From Bosea sp. RAC05 (GTDB lineage: Bacteria; Pseudomonadota; Alphaproteobacteria; Rhizobiales; Beijerinckiaceae): 64,000 nt of DNA. Of this stretch, positions 8,962 through 17,425 are shown piece by piece. The notes under the pieces are model-generated. The model was not told the origin of the DNA, did no database searches, and saw only the letters and a list, made by a program, of their open reading frames with translations. Where the stretch lies: positions 2,714,001 through 2,778,000 of the forward strand of contig NZ_CP016464.1 in assembly GCF_001713455.1 (NCBI RefSeq), in the 5' to 3' direction. Position 1 is the first letter of the stretch; every line of letters starts with the position of its first letter. The translations under genes and the position numbers were made by a program.

Positions 8962-9977
8962 GCACGGGCATGAACACGGGCAAAAATACGGGAATGAGCA
9001 CGCCTCTCGTCGAGATCGAGAACCTGACGGTGCGCTTCCGCGGCGCCCAGACGGTCCACGCCGTCAACGGTGTCTCGCTGACCCTGGAGCCGGGCCAGGT
9101 GCTCGGCATCCTCGGCGAATCCGGCTCCGGCAAGAGCGTGACGCTGAAGACGCTGCTGCGCCTGCTGCCCGAGAGCCGCACCGATATCGGCGGCGGCGTC
9201 CGCGTCGACGGGCGCGACGTGCTGGCGCTGAACCCGCAGGATCTGGCGGACTACCGCGGCGCCGTCACCTCGATGATCTTCCAGGATCCCGCGCTCGCGC
9301 TCGATCCGGTCTACACCGTCGGCCAGCAGATCGCCGAGGCGATCATCCGGCACGAGAGCATCTCGGCGAAGGCGGCGATGGCGCGCGCGCTCGAACTGCT
9401 CGAACTGGTCCGCATCCCGTCGCCGGAGCGCCGGCTCAAGGCCTATCCGCATGAGATGTCGGGCGGCATGCGCCAGCGCGCCATGATCGCGCTCGCGCTC
9501 GCAGCCCGTCCGAAGCTCCTGCTCGCCGACGAGCCGACGACCGCGCTCGACGCCACCGTGCAGATCCAGATCCTGCTGCTGCTGCGGCAGCTCCAGCGCG
9601 ACCTCGGCATGGGCATGCTCTTCGTCACCCATGACATCGGCGTCGCGGTCGAGGTCTCGGACCGGCTGGCGGTGATGTATGCCGGCCAGATCGTCGAGAC
9701 CGGCACCGTGCGCGAGCTGCTGCGCGATCCCCAGCACCCCTATACGCGGGGGCTCCTCGCCGCGAACCTGCACGGCGCCAAGAAGGGCGAGCGGCTCGAG
9801 GCCATTCCCGGCGCGCCGCCGGCACTGACCGAGCCGCCCTCGGCCTGCTCCTTCGCACCGCGCTGCAAGCACGCGCAGGATCGCTGCCGCGCGGCGCTGC
9901 CGCCCGTCGTCCAGCTCGGCGAGGGCCGGGTGGTGCGCTGCATCCTGGCGGAACAGGCAATGACCGCGGCGGCATGA
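8958..9977 (+). CDS. ABC transporter ATP-binding protein, oligopeptide type (DppD/OppD-like)
   Basis: Second ATPase subunit, 339 residues, starting inside the ATGA overlap with its partner. Walker A is GESGSGKSV near residue 54, the signature is MSGGMRQRAM, Walker B is LLADEPTTALD, and the H-loop is in FVTHDIGVA. The CSFAPRCKHAQDRC cysteine extension is present. The first 15 residues (MSTGMNTGKNTGMST) form a short low-complexity repeat containing other possible starts (for example the ATG at 8994), so the true start is uncertain by about 12 codons. Last intact gene of the importer set. Confidence 0.92.
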   Translation: MSTGMNTGKNTGMSTPLVEIENLTVRFRGAQTVHAVNGVSLTLEPGQVLGILGESGSGKSVTLKTLLRLLPESRTDIGGGVRVDGRDVLALNPQDLADYRGAVTSMIFQDPALALDPVYTVGQQIAEAIIRHESISAKAAMARALELLELVRIPSPERRLKAYPHEMSGGMRQRAMIALALAARPKLLLADEPTTALDATVQIQILLLLRQLQRDLGMGMLFVTHDIGVAVEVSDRLAVMYAGQIVETGTVRELLRDPQHPYTRGLLAANLHGAKKGERLEAIPGAPPALTEPPSACSFAPRCKHAQDRCRAALPPVVQLGEGRVVRCILAEQAMTAAA

Positions 9978-10082
9978 GCACGCCGCCCATTCCGCGCCGG
10001 CCATTTCCTCGCAAGCCTCGACCCGCTATCAGCAGGCGATGACGCGCCGCGACCCTGCCGCGCCAAACTGACGGAGCCTGCC

Positions 10083-10867
10083 ATGGATCTCGGCCTTCAC
10101 GACAAGCGCGCGCTGGTGCTGGGTGCGAGCCGGGGCTGGGCGCCGCCATCGCCCGCACGCTCGCCAGCGAAGGCGCCTCGGTCATCGCCGCCGCCCGCAA
10201 TGTCGCCGCGACCGACGCCTGGGTCAGCGAATGCCCCGAGGAGGTGCGCAGCCGCATCTTCGCCGCCAGCCTCGACCTCTCGGATCTCGCCTCGGTCGAA
10301 TCGCTGATGACCGTGCTGCGCGATGCCGGTGGCATCGACATCCTGATCGGCAACTCCGGCGGTCCGCCCCCGGCCGAGGCGCGCGAGGCCGGCCGCGACG
10401 ACTGGCTCAAGCATTTCGAGGCGATGGCCGCCAATCTCTTCCATCTGGCGCAGGGTATGCTGCCGGGCATGGTCGAGCGCGGCTACGGCCGCATCATCAC
10501 CATCGCCTCCTCGGGCGTCGAGCAGCCGATCCCGCGGCTGGCGCTGTCGAACGGCATCCGCTCGGCAGTCGTCGGCTGGTCGAAGACGCTGGCCGCGGAG
10601 GTCGCCTCGCAGGGCGTGACGGTGAATGTCGTGCTGCCCGGCCGCATCCACACCGAGCGTGTCGACCAGCTCGACCAGGCCGCCGCCGACCGCACCGGCA
10701 CCACGCCCGAGCAGGCGGCCAAGGCTTCGCGTGCGACGATTCCCGCCGGCCGCTACGGCACGCCGCAGGAGTTCGCCGATGTCGTGACCTTCCTCGCCAG
10801 CGAGCGGGCGAGCTATGTCACCGGCGCCAAGATCCGCATCGACGGCGGCGCCACGCGCAGCATCTGA
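10083..10867 (+). pseudogene. SDR-family oxidoreductase with a one-base frameshift
   Basis: Classical short-chain dehydrogenase/reductase, about 261 residues if the frame is repaired. The start ATG follows GACGGAG. Translation runs normally to the nucleotide-binding motif GASRG, then loses one C near position 10137. Restoring it gives the expected GASRGLGAAIA glycine motif and joins the longer downstream frame, which carries NSGGPPP, a catalytic Ser in ITIASSGVE and the C-terminal IDGGATRSI. The usual catalytic YxxxK is not evident (the helix reads [18 protein letters not shown]), as in several divergent SDRs close to 3-oxoacyl-ACP reductases. Either a recent inactivation or a sequencing error in a G/C run. 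It could be cotranscribed with the ABC importer 105 bases upstream. Confidence 0.82.
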
Positions 10868-10931
10868 GGGTCAACGGAACACGAGGCGCCGGCCTGCCTT
10901 CTGGCGGCCGGCGTCATCGTCGCGGGCTGGC

Positions 10932-11567
10932 TCAGGCCGCCTGCGAATAGGTGGAGCCGGACGCGTTCGCCGCGCCGAGCTGGTAGGTGCTGCCATAGGC
11001 CTGCGAGGCGCTGCTCGGCGGCGGTCCGGGCGGCGGACCCGACGGCCGGCCGCGCTGTTCGAGCGCCGCCTGGAAGGAACTCTGCTCGTCCTTCGAGACC
11101 GATCCGTCCGCACTCGTGTCGATCGCGTCGAACAGCTTGCTCAGCAGGTCGCTCGACGAACTCGTGCCGGAGGAAAAGGCCGAGAGGAACTCGTCCTTGG
11201 CGACGCTGCCATCGGAGTTGGCGTCGAGCTGGGCGAAGATGTCTGTCTCCTCCTCGCTCTCGCCGGTGCTGCTCTGGCTCTGCCCGCCGGACTGGAGCCC
11301 GAACAGGAAGGACTGGAGCTGCTGCTGGGCCTGCTCGGCCTTGGTCTTGAAGGCGTCCTGCTCCTCCTTGGTGACCGACCCGTTGCTGTCGCTGTCGATC
11401 GCCTTGAAGAGCTCTTCGCTCTTGCTGCTGTCGGCGCCCTTCGGGGCCCCGGCCTTGAACTCCTCGATGCTCAACCCGCCGCTGCTGTCGGTATCGACCG
11501 ACTCGAAGCTCGGAGGCTTGGGCGGAGGCGGGCGAAATCCGCCGCTGACGCCACTGATGCTGGACAT
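10932..11567 (-). CDS. EF-hand calcium-binding protein with four EF-hand loops
   Basis: A 211-residue acidic protein with four canonical calcium-binding loops in two pairs: DTDSSGGLSIEEF (near residue 28), DSDSNGSVTKEEQ (near 63), DANSDGSVAKDEF (near 115) and DTSADGSVSKDEQ (near 150). The ends are proline-rich (FRPPPPKPP near the start, SGPPPGPPP near residue 175), and the tail is Ser/Gly/Tyr-rich. There is no N-terminal hydrophobic signal; the MSSISGVSGG start resembles proteins leaving by non-Sec routes. Some bacterial proteins of this build are labelled XopAW-type type III effector candidates, but nothing around it suggests a type III system. I chose the ATG at MSSIS because upstream codons are unlike coding sequence. 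It stands alone, convergent with the SDR gene. Confidence 0.85.
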   Translation of the reverse strand: MSSISGVSGGFRPPPPKPPSFESVDTDSSGGLSIEEFKAGAPKGADSSKSEELFKAIDSDSNGSVTKEEQDAFKTKAEQAQQQLQSFLFGLQSGGQSQSSTGESEEETDIFAQLDANSDGSVAKDEFLSAFSSGTSSSSDLLSKLFDAIDTSADGSVSKDEQSSFQAALEQRGRPSGPPPGPPPSSASQAYGSTYQLGAANASGSTYSQAA

Positions 11568-11734
11568 GACTGGACTCCATCGCGTCACCGCCGGATGGCG
11601 GCGCCTGCGATTGTCCGGCGCGAGCCCATTGCGGAAGCCTAAGGGGAAGGGGCCCTCCGCACGGCAATTGGTAAGCCGGTGTTTCGCTTGGATCATGCGG
11701 CAACAGAGCGAAACACAATCGCGCCGGGAGGCGC

Positions 11735-12139
11735 TCAGGCGATGACGGCGGTGGCCTCGATCTCGACCAGCGCCTCGGGCTCGACGAGCGAGACCACCTG
11801 CACCACCGCCATCGCCGGAAAATGACGGCCCAGCACGCCGCGATAGACCGGCCCGAGCTCTTTCAGGCTGGCGCGATAGGCCTCGATGTCGGTGACGTAC
11901 CAGGTCATCCGCACGATGTCCTCGATCCGCCCGCCGCCGGCCTCGACCACGGCCTTGATGTTGAGGAAGGTGCGTTCGAGCTGCGGCAGGAATCCCCTCG
12001 CGAAGACGCCGTTCTCGTCCCAGCCGACGAGCCCGCCGGTCACCAGGACGCGGCCTTCCGCGACCATGCCGTTGGCATAGCCGCGCGGCAGCGGCCAGCC
12101 CTCCGGCAGGATGGCGCGGGACAGGGTTTCACTCGACAT
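11735..12139 (-). CDS. RidA/YjgF/UK114-family protein
   Basis: Small trimeric RidA-fold protein, 134 residues, about the family length. Proven RidA members hydrolyse reactive enamines and imines formed by PLP enzymes and other reactions. Visible family features are the GRVLVTGGLVGWDE segment near residue 29, the TFLNIKAVVEAGGGRIEDIVRMTWYV core near 57-80, and VEIEATAVIA at the end. The arginine/glutamate pair typical of deaminase-competent RidA is not obvious, so this may be a Rid subgroup with a different role. It is the last gene of the six-gene operon for an aromatic CoA thioester, 48 bases after the ligase. Confidence 0.88.
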   Translation of the reverse strand: MSSETLSRAILPEGWPLPRGYANGMVAEGRVLVTGGLVGWDENGVFARGFLPQLERTFLNIKAVVEAGGGRIEDIVRMTWYVTDIEAYRASLKELGPVYRGVLGRHFPAMAVVQVVSLVEPEALVEIEATAVIA

Positions 12140-12187
12140 GGGCGTCGCCTCGGTTCGGGGCCGTTCCGGCTCGTCTGTGGGGGTGGT

Positions 12188-13819
12188 TCAGGCCTCGCCC
12201 TGTGCCATCTGGCGCAGCGCGAAGCGCTGCAGCTTGCCGCTGGCAGTCTTGGGCAGGGCCGTGACGAAGTCGATGGCGCGGGGATATTTGTAGGGCGCGA
12301 TAGCGGCCTTCACATGGTCCTGCAAGGTCTTGAGCATCGCCGCATCGCCGGTGACGCCCTCGCGCAGCACGACATAAGCCTTCACGATGTGGCCGCGCTC
12401 GGGGCAGGGCGCGCCGACCACACCGCACTCCATCACGTCGGGATGGGCGAGCAGACAGGCCTCCACCTCCGGCCCGGCGATGTTGTAGCCCGACGAGACG
12501 ATCATGTCGTCGGAACGCGCCTGGTACCAGAAATAGCCGTCCGCATCGCGGATATAGGTGTCGCCGGTGACGTTCCAGCCGTCCTGGACGTAGGCCTTCT
12601 GGCGCGCATCGGCGAGATAGCGGCAGCCGATCGGCCCGCGCACGGCGAGCCGGCCCGGCGTGCCGTCGGGCACGTCGCGGCCGTCGGGATCGATGATCTT
12701 CGCCTCGTAGCCCGGCACCGGAAGCCCGGTCGAACCCGGGCGGATGGCCTCCAGCGGCGCCGCGATGAAGATGTGCAGCATCTCGGTGGCGCCGATGCCA
12801 TCCATCAGCATCAGGCCGGTCTTGGCCTGCCAGGCGTCGAAGACGGGCTTGGGCAGGGTCTCGCCGGCCGAGACGCAGATGCGCAGAGATGAGATGTCGC
12901 GCCCGTCGAGCTTGTCGAGCACGGCCCGATAGGCCGTCGGCGCGGTAAAGATGACGCTCGCCCTGTGCCGCTCGATGGCGTCGAGCAGATCCGCCGGCGC
13001 CGTCCTGTCGGGCAGCACGGCCGCCGCGCCGATCCGGAAGGGGAACAGCACGATGCCGCCGAGCCCGAAGGTGAAGGCGAGCGGTGCCGAGCCGATGAAG
13101 CGGTCCTCCGGCGAGGCCTTCAGCACCTTCGCGGCATAGGTGTCGCAGATCACCAGCAGGTCGCGCTGGAAATGCATCGTGCCTTTCGGCTCGCCGGTGG
13201 TACCCGAGGTGAAGCCGATCAGGCAGACATCGTCGCTGGCGGTGTCGACCGCCTCGAAGCGGTCGTATCCGGGCTGCGCCATCAGCGTTTCGAGCTCGCA
13301 GCCCTCCGCGCCGAAGGCGACGATGCGCGCGAGCTCCGGCACCTGGCGCTGGGCGCCTTCCAGCTCGGCCATCAGGCGGTGGTCGCACAGCGCCAGCGCG
13401 ATCCTCGCCTTGCGCAGCGGATAGACCAGCTCGCCCGCCCGCAGCATCGGCATCGTCGCGACCACGACGCCACCGGCCTTGATCACGGCGAGATAGGCCG
13501 CGACCATCATCGGCGTGTTGGCCGCGCGCAGCAGCACGCGATGGCCCGGCACGAGGCCCAGATCGCGCGTCAGCACATGGGCGATGCGGTCGATCCGCTC
13601 CGCGAGGTCGCGATAGCTCCAGGTGACATGGTCGCCGATGATCGCCGGCCGGTCGCCGCGCCCCTGCGCGACATGCTCGTCGACCAGAACGCTGACCGTG
13701 TTCAACCGCTCCGGATAGCTCAGCCCGGCCCCGGAGAGGTCGATCGCCGGCCATTGCTCGGGCGGTGGCAGGTTGTCGCGGGCGAAACTGTCGATATGGC
13801 CGGAGCGCAGGAATGTCAT
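12188..13819 (-). CDS. Benzoate-CoA ligase family AMP-dependent synthetase, probably 2-aminobenzoate-CoA ligase
   Basis: Acyl-adenylate-forming ligase of 543 residues that would activate an aromatic acid to its CoA thioester using ATP. The phosphate-binding loop is GFTSGTTGEPKGT near residue 190. The A5 region holds GIGATEMLHIF, the A7 region the GWNVTGDTYIRD segment, and the catalytic lysine lies in PKTASGKLQR near residue 525. MLHIF after GATE is the pattern of the benzoate/2-aminobenzoate ligase group. I used the ATG nine bases inside an in-frame GTG because GAGG is well spaced only for the ATG. Its neighbours are RidA, an acyl-CoA dehydrogenase and the divergent 2-aminobenzoyl-CoA-type flavoprotein, which points to anthranilate as substrate; salicylate or benzoate remain possible. 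Confidence 0.88.
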   Translation of the reverse strand: MTFLRSGHIDSFARDNLPPPEQWPAIDLSGAGLSYPERLNTVSVLVDEHVAQGRGDRPAIIGDHVTWSYRDLAERIDRIAHVLTRDLGLVPGHRVLLRAANTPMMVAAYLAVIKAGGVVVATMPMLRAGELVYPLRKARIALALCDHRLMAELEGAQRQVPELARIVAFGAEGCELETLMAQPGYDRFEAVDTASDDVCLIGFTSGTTGEPKGTMHFQRDLLVICDTYAAKVLKASPEDRFIGSAPLAFTFGLGGIVLFPFRIGAAAVLPDRTAPADLLDAIERHRASVIFTAPTAYRAVLDKLDGRDISSLRICVSAGETLPKPVFDAWQAKTGLMLMDGIGATEMLHIFIAAPLEAIRPGSTGLPVPGYEAKIIDPDGRDVPDGTPGRLAVRGPIGCRYLADARQKAYVQDGWNVTGDTYIRDADGYFWYQARSDDMIVSSGYNIAGPEVEACLLAHPDVMECGVVGAPCPERGHIVKAYVVLREGVTGDAAMLKTLQDHVKAAIAPYKYPRAIDFVTALPKTASGKLQRFALRQMAQGEA

Positions 13820-13838
13820 GGCCGTCACCCTCGTCGTA

Positions 13839-15041
13839 TCAGCTCTTGGCCTTGAGGAGGTCGCGCGCGATCACGACCTTCTGGACTTCCGAGGCGCCTT
13901 CGTAGATCCGCAGCGCCCGGATTTCCCGGTACAGTTCCTCCACCTTGACGCCCTTGGTGACGCCTAAGCCCCCATGGATCTGGACGGCCCGGTCGATCAC
14001 CCTCTGGGCGTTCTCCGTCGCGACGAGTTTGGCGAGCGCGGCCTCGCGGGTGACGCGCGCCGCCCCGCGATCCTTGGTCCAGGCGGCGCGGTAGACGAGC
14101 AGGGCGGCGGCGTCGACCTCGGCCGCGCTGTCGGCGATGGCGGCCTGGGAGAGCTGCAGATCGCCCAGCGTGCCGCCGAAGAGCTTGCGCGCGTTCGCAT
14201 GGGAGATCGTCTCGTGCAGCGCCCGCCGCGCGAAGCCCAACGCCGCGGCGCCCACCGTCGAGCGGAAGATGTCGAGCGTCGCCATCGCGACCTTGAAGCC
14301 GTCGCCGGGGCCGCCGATCCGGTTCTCGACCGGCACGCGGCAGGCCTCGAAACGCAGCGTCGCCAGCGGATGCGGCGCGATCACCTCGATGCGCTCGGTG
14401 ACGCTCAGGCCCGGTGTGTCCGCCTCGACCAAAAAGGCCGACAGCCCGCGTGCGCCCGGCGCCTCGCCGGTGCGGGCGAAGACGACGTAATGGTCGGCGA
14501 TGCCGCCATTAGAGATCCAGCTCTTCTCGCCGTCGATCCGGACATGGCCGTTGCCGTCGGGCGTGGCGGTGGTCGCCATCGCGGCGACATCGGAGCCGGC
14601 CTCCTTCTCCGACAGCGCGAAGGCCGCGATCCGCGCCCCCTCGCAGACGCCGGGCAGGATGCGCTGCTTCAGCGCGTCCGAGCCCGCGACCGTGATCGCG
14701 CCGGTGCCGAGCCCCTGCATCGCGAAGGAAAAATCCGCCAGCCCGTCACGCGCCGCCAGGATTTCGCGGGCGAGGCAGAGCGTGCGCACGTCGAGCGTCG
14801 GGTTCAGCCCGCCATAGGCCTCCGGCACCACCGCCCGCAGAAATCCGCCTTCGCCGAGAGCCGTGACTCGCGCCCGGCAGGCGGCGTCGACGTCGTCATG
14901 CGGCAGGCCCGGCAGGGTGGCGTCGGCCCAGGCCGACAGCTCGGCGGCGAAGCGACGGTGCCGGTCCTCGAAGAACGGCCAGTCGAGCGTGTCGCCGAGA
15001 ATGCCCGGGAGATGAGGTCCGTCGAGCTTGGTCGCAGCCAT
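13839..15041 (-). CDS. Acyl-CoA dehydrogenase family protein
   Basis: FAD-dependent acyl-CoA dehydrogenase, 400 residues, full family length. The middle domain shows [19 protein letters not shown] (near residue 148) and [17 protein letters not shown] (near 180), both FAD/substrate-binding signatures. The C-terminal helical domain carries the usual [11 protein letters not shown] sequence and ends in [18 protein letters not shown], where the catalytic glutamate normally lies (the E of YEGASE). It begins one base before the hydratase stop, so the two are coupled. In this operon it could oxidise the alicyclic CoA ester made after ring reduction or a ring-opened acyl-CoA; the order of steps is inference. 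Confidence 0.93.
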   Translation of the reverse strand: MAATKLDGPHLPGILGDTLDWPFFEDRHRRFAAELSAWADATLPGLPHDDVDAACRARVTALGEGGFLRAVVPEAYGGLNPTLDVRTLCLAREILAARDGLADFSFAMQGLGTGAITVAGSDALKQRILPGVCEGARIAAFALSEKEAGSDVAAMATTATPDGNGHVRIDGEKSWISNGGIADHYVVFARTGEAPGARGLSAFLVEADTPGLSVTERIEVIAPHPLATLRFEACRVPVENRIGGPGDGFKVAMATLDIFRSTVGAAALGFARRALHETISHANARKLFGGTLGDLQLSQAAIADSAAEVDAAALLVYRAAWTKDRGAARVTREAALAKLVATENAQRVIDRAVQIHGGLGVTKGVKVEELYREIRALRIYEGASEVQKVVIARDLLKAKS

Positions 15042-15042
15042 C

Positions 15043-15879
15043 TCAGTTGCCCTCGAAGACCGGCTTCTGCTTGTTGGCGAAGGCGTGGTAGGCGCGGGCG
15101 AAGTCCTCGGTCTGCATGCACAGCGCCTGCGCCACGGCTTCCGCCTCGATCGCGCTCTCGACCGACATCGCCCATTCCATCTCGAGCATGCGCTTGGTCA
15201 TGGCGTTGGCGAAGGTCGGTCCGTCCGCCAGTTCCGCGGCCAGCGCCTGCGCCTCGGCGAGAACCTGCTCCTTCGCGACGAGCCGGTTGAGGAAGCCCCA
15301 GCGCTCGGCCTCTTCACCGCGCAGGGTCCGGCCGGTGTAGAGCAGTTCCGCCGCGCGGCCCTGGCCGATGATCCGGGGCAGCATCGCGCAGGCGCCCATG
15401 TCGCAGCCGGCGAGCCCGACGCGGTTGAACAGGAAGGCGATCTTGCTCTCGGTGGTGCCGAGCCGCAGGTCGGACGCCATGGCGATGATCGCGCCCGCCC
15501 CGGCGCAGACGCCGTCGATGGCGGCGATCACCGGCTGCGGGCAGGCGCGGATCGCCTTGACCAGATCGCCCGTCATCCGGGTGAACTTCAGCAGCTCCTT
15601 GGTCTCCATCGCGACCAGCGGGCCGATGATCTCGAAGACGTCACCGCCAGAGGAGAAATTGCCGCCAGCGCCCGTCACCACGATCGCCTTGACGTCCTCT
15701 TCCTTCTGCGCGGCGAGGAAGAAATCGGTGAGTTCGCGGTAGCTTGCGAAGGTCAGCGGATTCTTTTTCTCAGGCCGGTTCAGCGTCACCGTCGCGACCT
15801 TGCCGGCGACGGTCAGCGCGAAATGCTGCGGCTGGAAGGCCGCGAGCGGCAGGGTCGTGGCGTTGGCCGGCATGGTCAC
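15043..15879 (-). CDS. Enoyl-CoA hydratase/isomerase family protein
   Basis: Crotonase-fold protein, 278 residues. The oxyanion-hole segments are [15 protein letters not shown] near residue 70 and [21 protein letters not shown] near residue 120. The acid/base position after that reads [21 protein letters not shown], with aspartate rather than the glutamates of true crotonases, so the reaction may be hydrolysis, isomerisation or ring opening instead of plain hydration. The GTG start overlaps the MarR stop (GTGA) and has GGGAG seven bases before it; the ATG two codons later is the alternative. Third gene of the operon. Confidence 0.92.
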   Translation of the reverse strand: MTMPANATTLPLAAFQPQHFALTVAGKVATVTLNRPEKKNPLTFASYRELTDFFLAAQKEEDVKAIVVTGAGGNFSSGGDVFEIIGPLVAMETKELLKFTRMTGDLVKAIRACPQPVIAAIDGVCAGAGAIIAMASDLRLGTTESKIAFLFNRVGLAGCDMGACAMLPRIIGQGRAAELLYTGRTLRGEEAERWGFLNRLVAKEQVLAEAQALAAELADGPTFANAMTKRMLEMEWAMSVESAIEAEAVAQALCMQTEDFARAYHAFANKQKPVFEGN

Positions 15880-16433
15880 GAGGCATCTCCCTTGCCGGCG
15901 TCGTCCGGCTTGCTGGCGTCCTGCGCGCGGGCCGCGATCGCGCGGTGCAGCGAGGTCTTGGTCTGCCCGAGCAGGCGGAAGAGCTGCGCCCGCTCCGGCT
16001 GGTCGAGCCCCGCGAAGAGCTCTGCGATCCAGCCCTCATGGCGTTCGGCCATCGCCTTGAAGGCCTTGCGGCCCTGCGCCGTCAGCGTCAGCACCTGCAC
16101 GCGCCGGTCCTGCGTGGCGGCGCGCTTGTCGACGAGCCCGTCGGCCAGAAGCCCGGCGACGACCGCGGTGACGTTGCCGTTCGAGACCATCAGCCGCTGC
16201 GACACCTCGCCGACGGTCATGCCGGTGCTCGACTTGTCGAGCTGCGCCATCAGGTCGAAGCGCGGCAGCGTCGTCTTGAACTCCTCGCGCAGCCGGTTGC
16301 GGATCTCCGTCTCGATCAGCGTCGAGCAGGTCAACAGCCGCAGCCAGAGCCGCAACTCGTCCTTGTGGTCGCCGGGGCGCTCGCTCGCCTTGGTCTCGCG
16401 GTCGAGCATCAGGCCCGGCAGGATGCTCTCCAT
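15876..16433 (-). CDS. MarR-family transcriptional regulator
   Basis: Winged-helix repressor of 185 residues with a longer acidic N-terminus than most MarR proteins. The HTH and wing cover about residues 70-115, including [20 protein letters not shown] and the wing [21 protein letters not shown] with the typical DRR. It sits as second gene in the catabolic operon, overlapping the next gene by four bases. The two copies of an AT-rich TTTTAGG palindrome in the divergent promoter region are the likely operators. MarR proteins of aromatic pathways commonly release DNA when bound to an aryl-CoA, so the CoA thioester made by the ligase is the natural inducer candidate (inference). Confidence 0.92.
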   Translation of the reverse strand: MESILPGLMLDRETKASERPGDHKDELRLWLRLLTCSTLIETEIRNRLREEFKTTLPRFDLMAQLDKSSTGMTVGEVSQRLMVSNGNVTAVVAGLLADGLVDKRAATQDRRVQVLTLTAQGRKAFKAMAERHEGWIAELFAGLDQPERAQLFRLLGQTKTSLHRAIAARAQDASKPDDAGKGDAS

Positions 16434-16436
16434 CGC

Positions 16437-17192
16437 CTAGAACTCCCCGCCATTGATCGTCAGGGATTGGCCGGTGACCGAGCCGCTGGCCGGTCCGCAG
16501 AGATAGAGCACCGCCTGCGAGATCTCGTCGGGCGCAATCAGCCGCCCTTGCGGATTGGCCTTGACCATGTCCGTCAGCGCCTGCTCGCGGCTGACACCGG
16601 TCTTGGCGACGATGGCGTCGAGCCCGCTCGCCACCATGTCCGTGTCGGCATAGCCCGGGCTGACCGCGTTGACGGTCACGCCGCTGCGCGCCGTCTCCAG
16701 CGCCAGCGACTTCACCAGCCCGATCACCGCATGCTTGGCCGCGACATAGGCCGAGACATAAGCATAGCCGCGATGGCCGGCGGTCGAGCCGATCGCGATG
16801 AGGCGCCCGTGCCCGCGCTCGACCATGCCGGGCAGGGTGCCGTGGAACAGGTTCACGGTGCCGATCAGGTTGATCTCGGTCATCCGGCGGAAGCGCTCGG
16901 CCGGGCTGCGCAGGAAAGGGCCGGTCTCGACGGCGCCGGCATTGGCGACGGCGATGTCGATCGGCTGATCGGCGGACAGCCGCGCCAGCACCTGCGCCAT
17001 CGCGGCCGCATCGGTGACGTCGCAGGCGGCCTGGGCGTCGGCGTCGCCGGCAGCACAGGCCGCGGACAGCGCCGCCGCATCGCGGCCGATGATGGAGACG
17101 TGTGCCCCCTCGCGGCGCAAGCGCGCGGCGACGGCGCGGCCGATCCCGCGCCCTCCACCCGTCACCACCGCGTGCCGCCCTGAAAGGAGCAT
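16437..17192 (-). CDS. SDR-family NAD(P)-dependent oxidoreductase
   Basis: Classical short-chain dehydrogenase, 251 residues. The cofactor motif is TGGGRGIGRAVA near residue 11, the NAG motif is in VANAGAVETG, the catalytic Ser is in IAIGSTAGHRG, and the active-site YxxxK is YVAAK. I chose the ATG preceded by GGGAGG; an in-frame GTG 21 bases upstream would fall on the predicted transcription start. First gene of the leftward operon, probably acting as the 3-hydroxyacyl-CoA (or hydroxy-alicyclic-CoA) dehydrogenase of the pathway. Confidence 0.92.
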   Translation of the reverse strand: MLLSGRHAVVTGGGRGIGRAVAARLRREGAHVSIIGRDAAALSAACAAGDADAQAACDVTDAAAMAQVLARLSADQPIDIAVANAGAVETGPFLRSPAERFRRMTEINLIGTVNLFHGTLPGMVERGHGRLIAIGSTAGHRGYAYVSAYVAAKHAVIGLVKSLALETARSGVTVNAVSPGYADTDMVASGLDAIVAKTGVSREQALTDMVKANPQGRLIAPDEISQAVLYLCGPASGSVTGQSLTINGGEF

Positions 17193-17213
17193 CCGATCCG
17201 CCTCCCGATGCAC

Positions 17214-17240
17214 AAATCTATTTTAGGTCTAAAGCATTTT
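17214..17240. promoter_or_regulatory. Imperfect TTTTAGG-type operator and -10 region of the leftward catabolic operon
   Basis: The core ATTTTAGGTCTAAA matches the centre of the perfect palindrome at 17370-17397 (ATTTTAGGCCTAAA) with one change, and outer AT-rich arms are partly conserved. Read on the minus strand it contains TAAAAT, a good -10 hexamer about 28 bases from the SDR start codon. It is probably a second MarR site giving joint control of both divergent units. Confidence 0.6.
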
Positions 17241-17362
17241 GCAAGCGGCTGCGACGGCCGGGGCAAAGGTTCTCCAAAAAGGCCGAAAGCCACCAGCACA
17301 ATGCATGTTACTGGTGCGGGGCCTGCGTCGTTTGATCTCGGTCAAGGCGATGAGGGCGTCGC

Positions 17363-17391
17363 TTGAGTGAAAATTATTTTAGGCCTAAAAT
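17363..17391 (+). promoter_or_regulatory. Sigma-70-type promoter of the flavoprotein gene
   Basis: TTGAGT, a 17-base spacer, then TAAAAT. Transcription would start near 17398, leaving about 28 bases of leader with the ribosome site GGGGAGAGG before the ATG at 17426. The spacer and -10 are buried in the 28-bp palindrome, as expected of a repressed promoter. Confidence 0.65.
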
Positions 17392-17397
17392 AATTTT
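17370..17397. promoter_or_regulatory. 28-bp perfect palindrome, probable MarR operator
   Basis: Fourteen bases from AAAATTATTTTAGG are followed by their exact reverse complement, centred between 17383 and 17384. The composition (24 of 28 A/T) stands out against the G+C-rich surroundings. It overlaps the promoter -10 of the flavoprotein gene. MarR-family dimers typically bind AT-rich palindromes of this kind, and a marR gene lies in the divergent operon. Confidence 0.75.
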
Positions 17398-17425
17398 GCA
17401 GTCGGTTCGGGGAGAGGGGCTTCAG

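Noticed and set aside
8958..9002. The repeated MSTGMNTGKNTGMST N-terminus of the second ATPase as a possible regulatory repeat.
   Set aside because: It is more simply explained by an uncertain start codon, since an in-frame ATG lies just before the first conserved residues.
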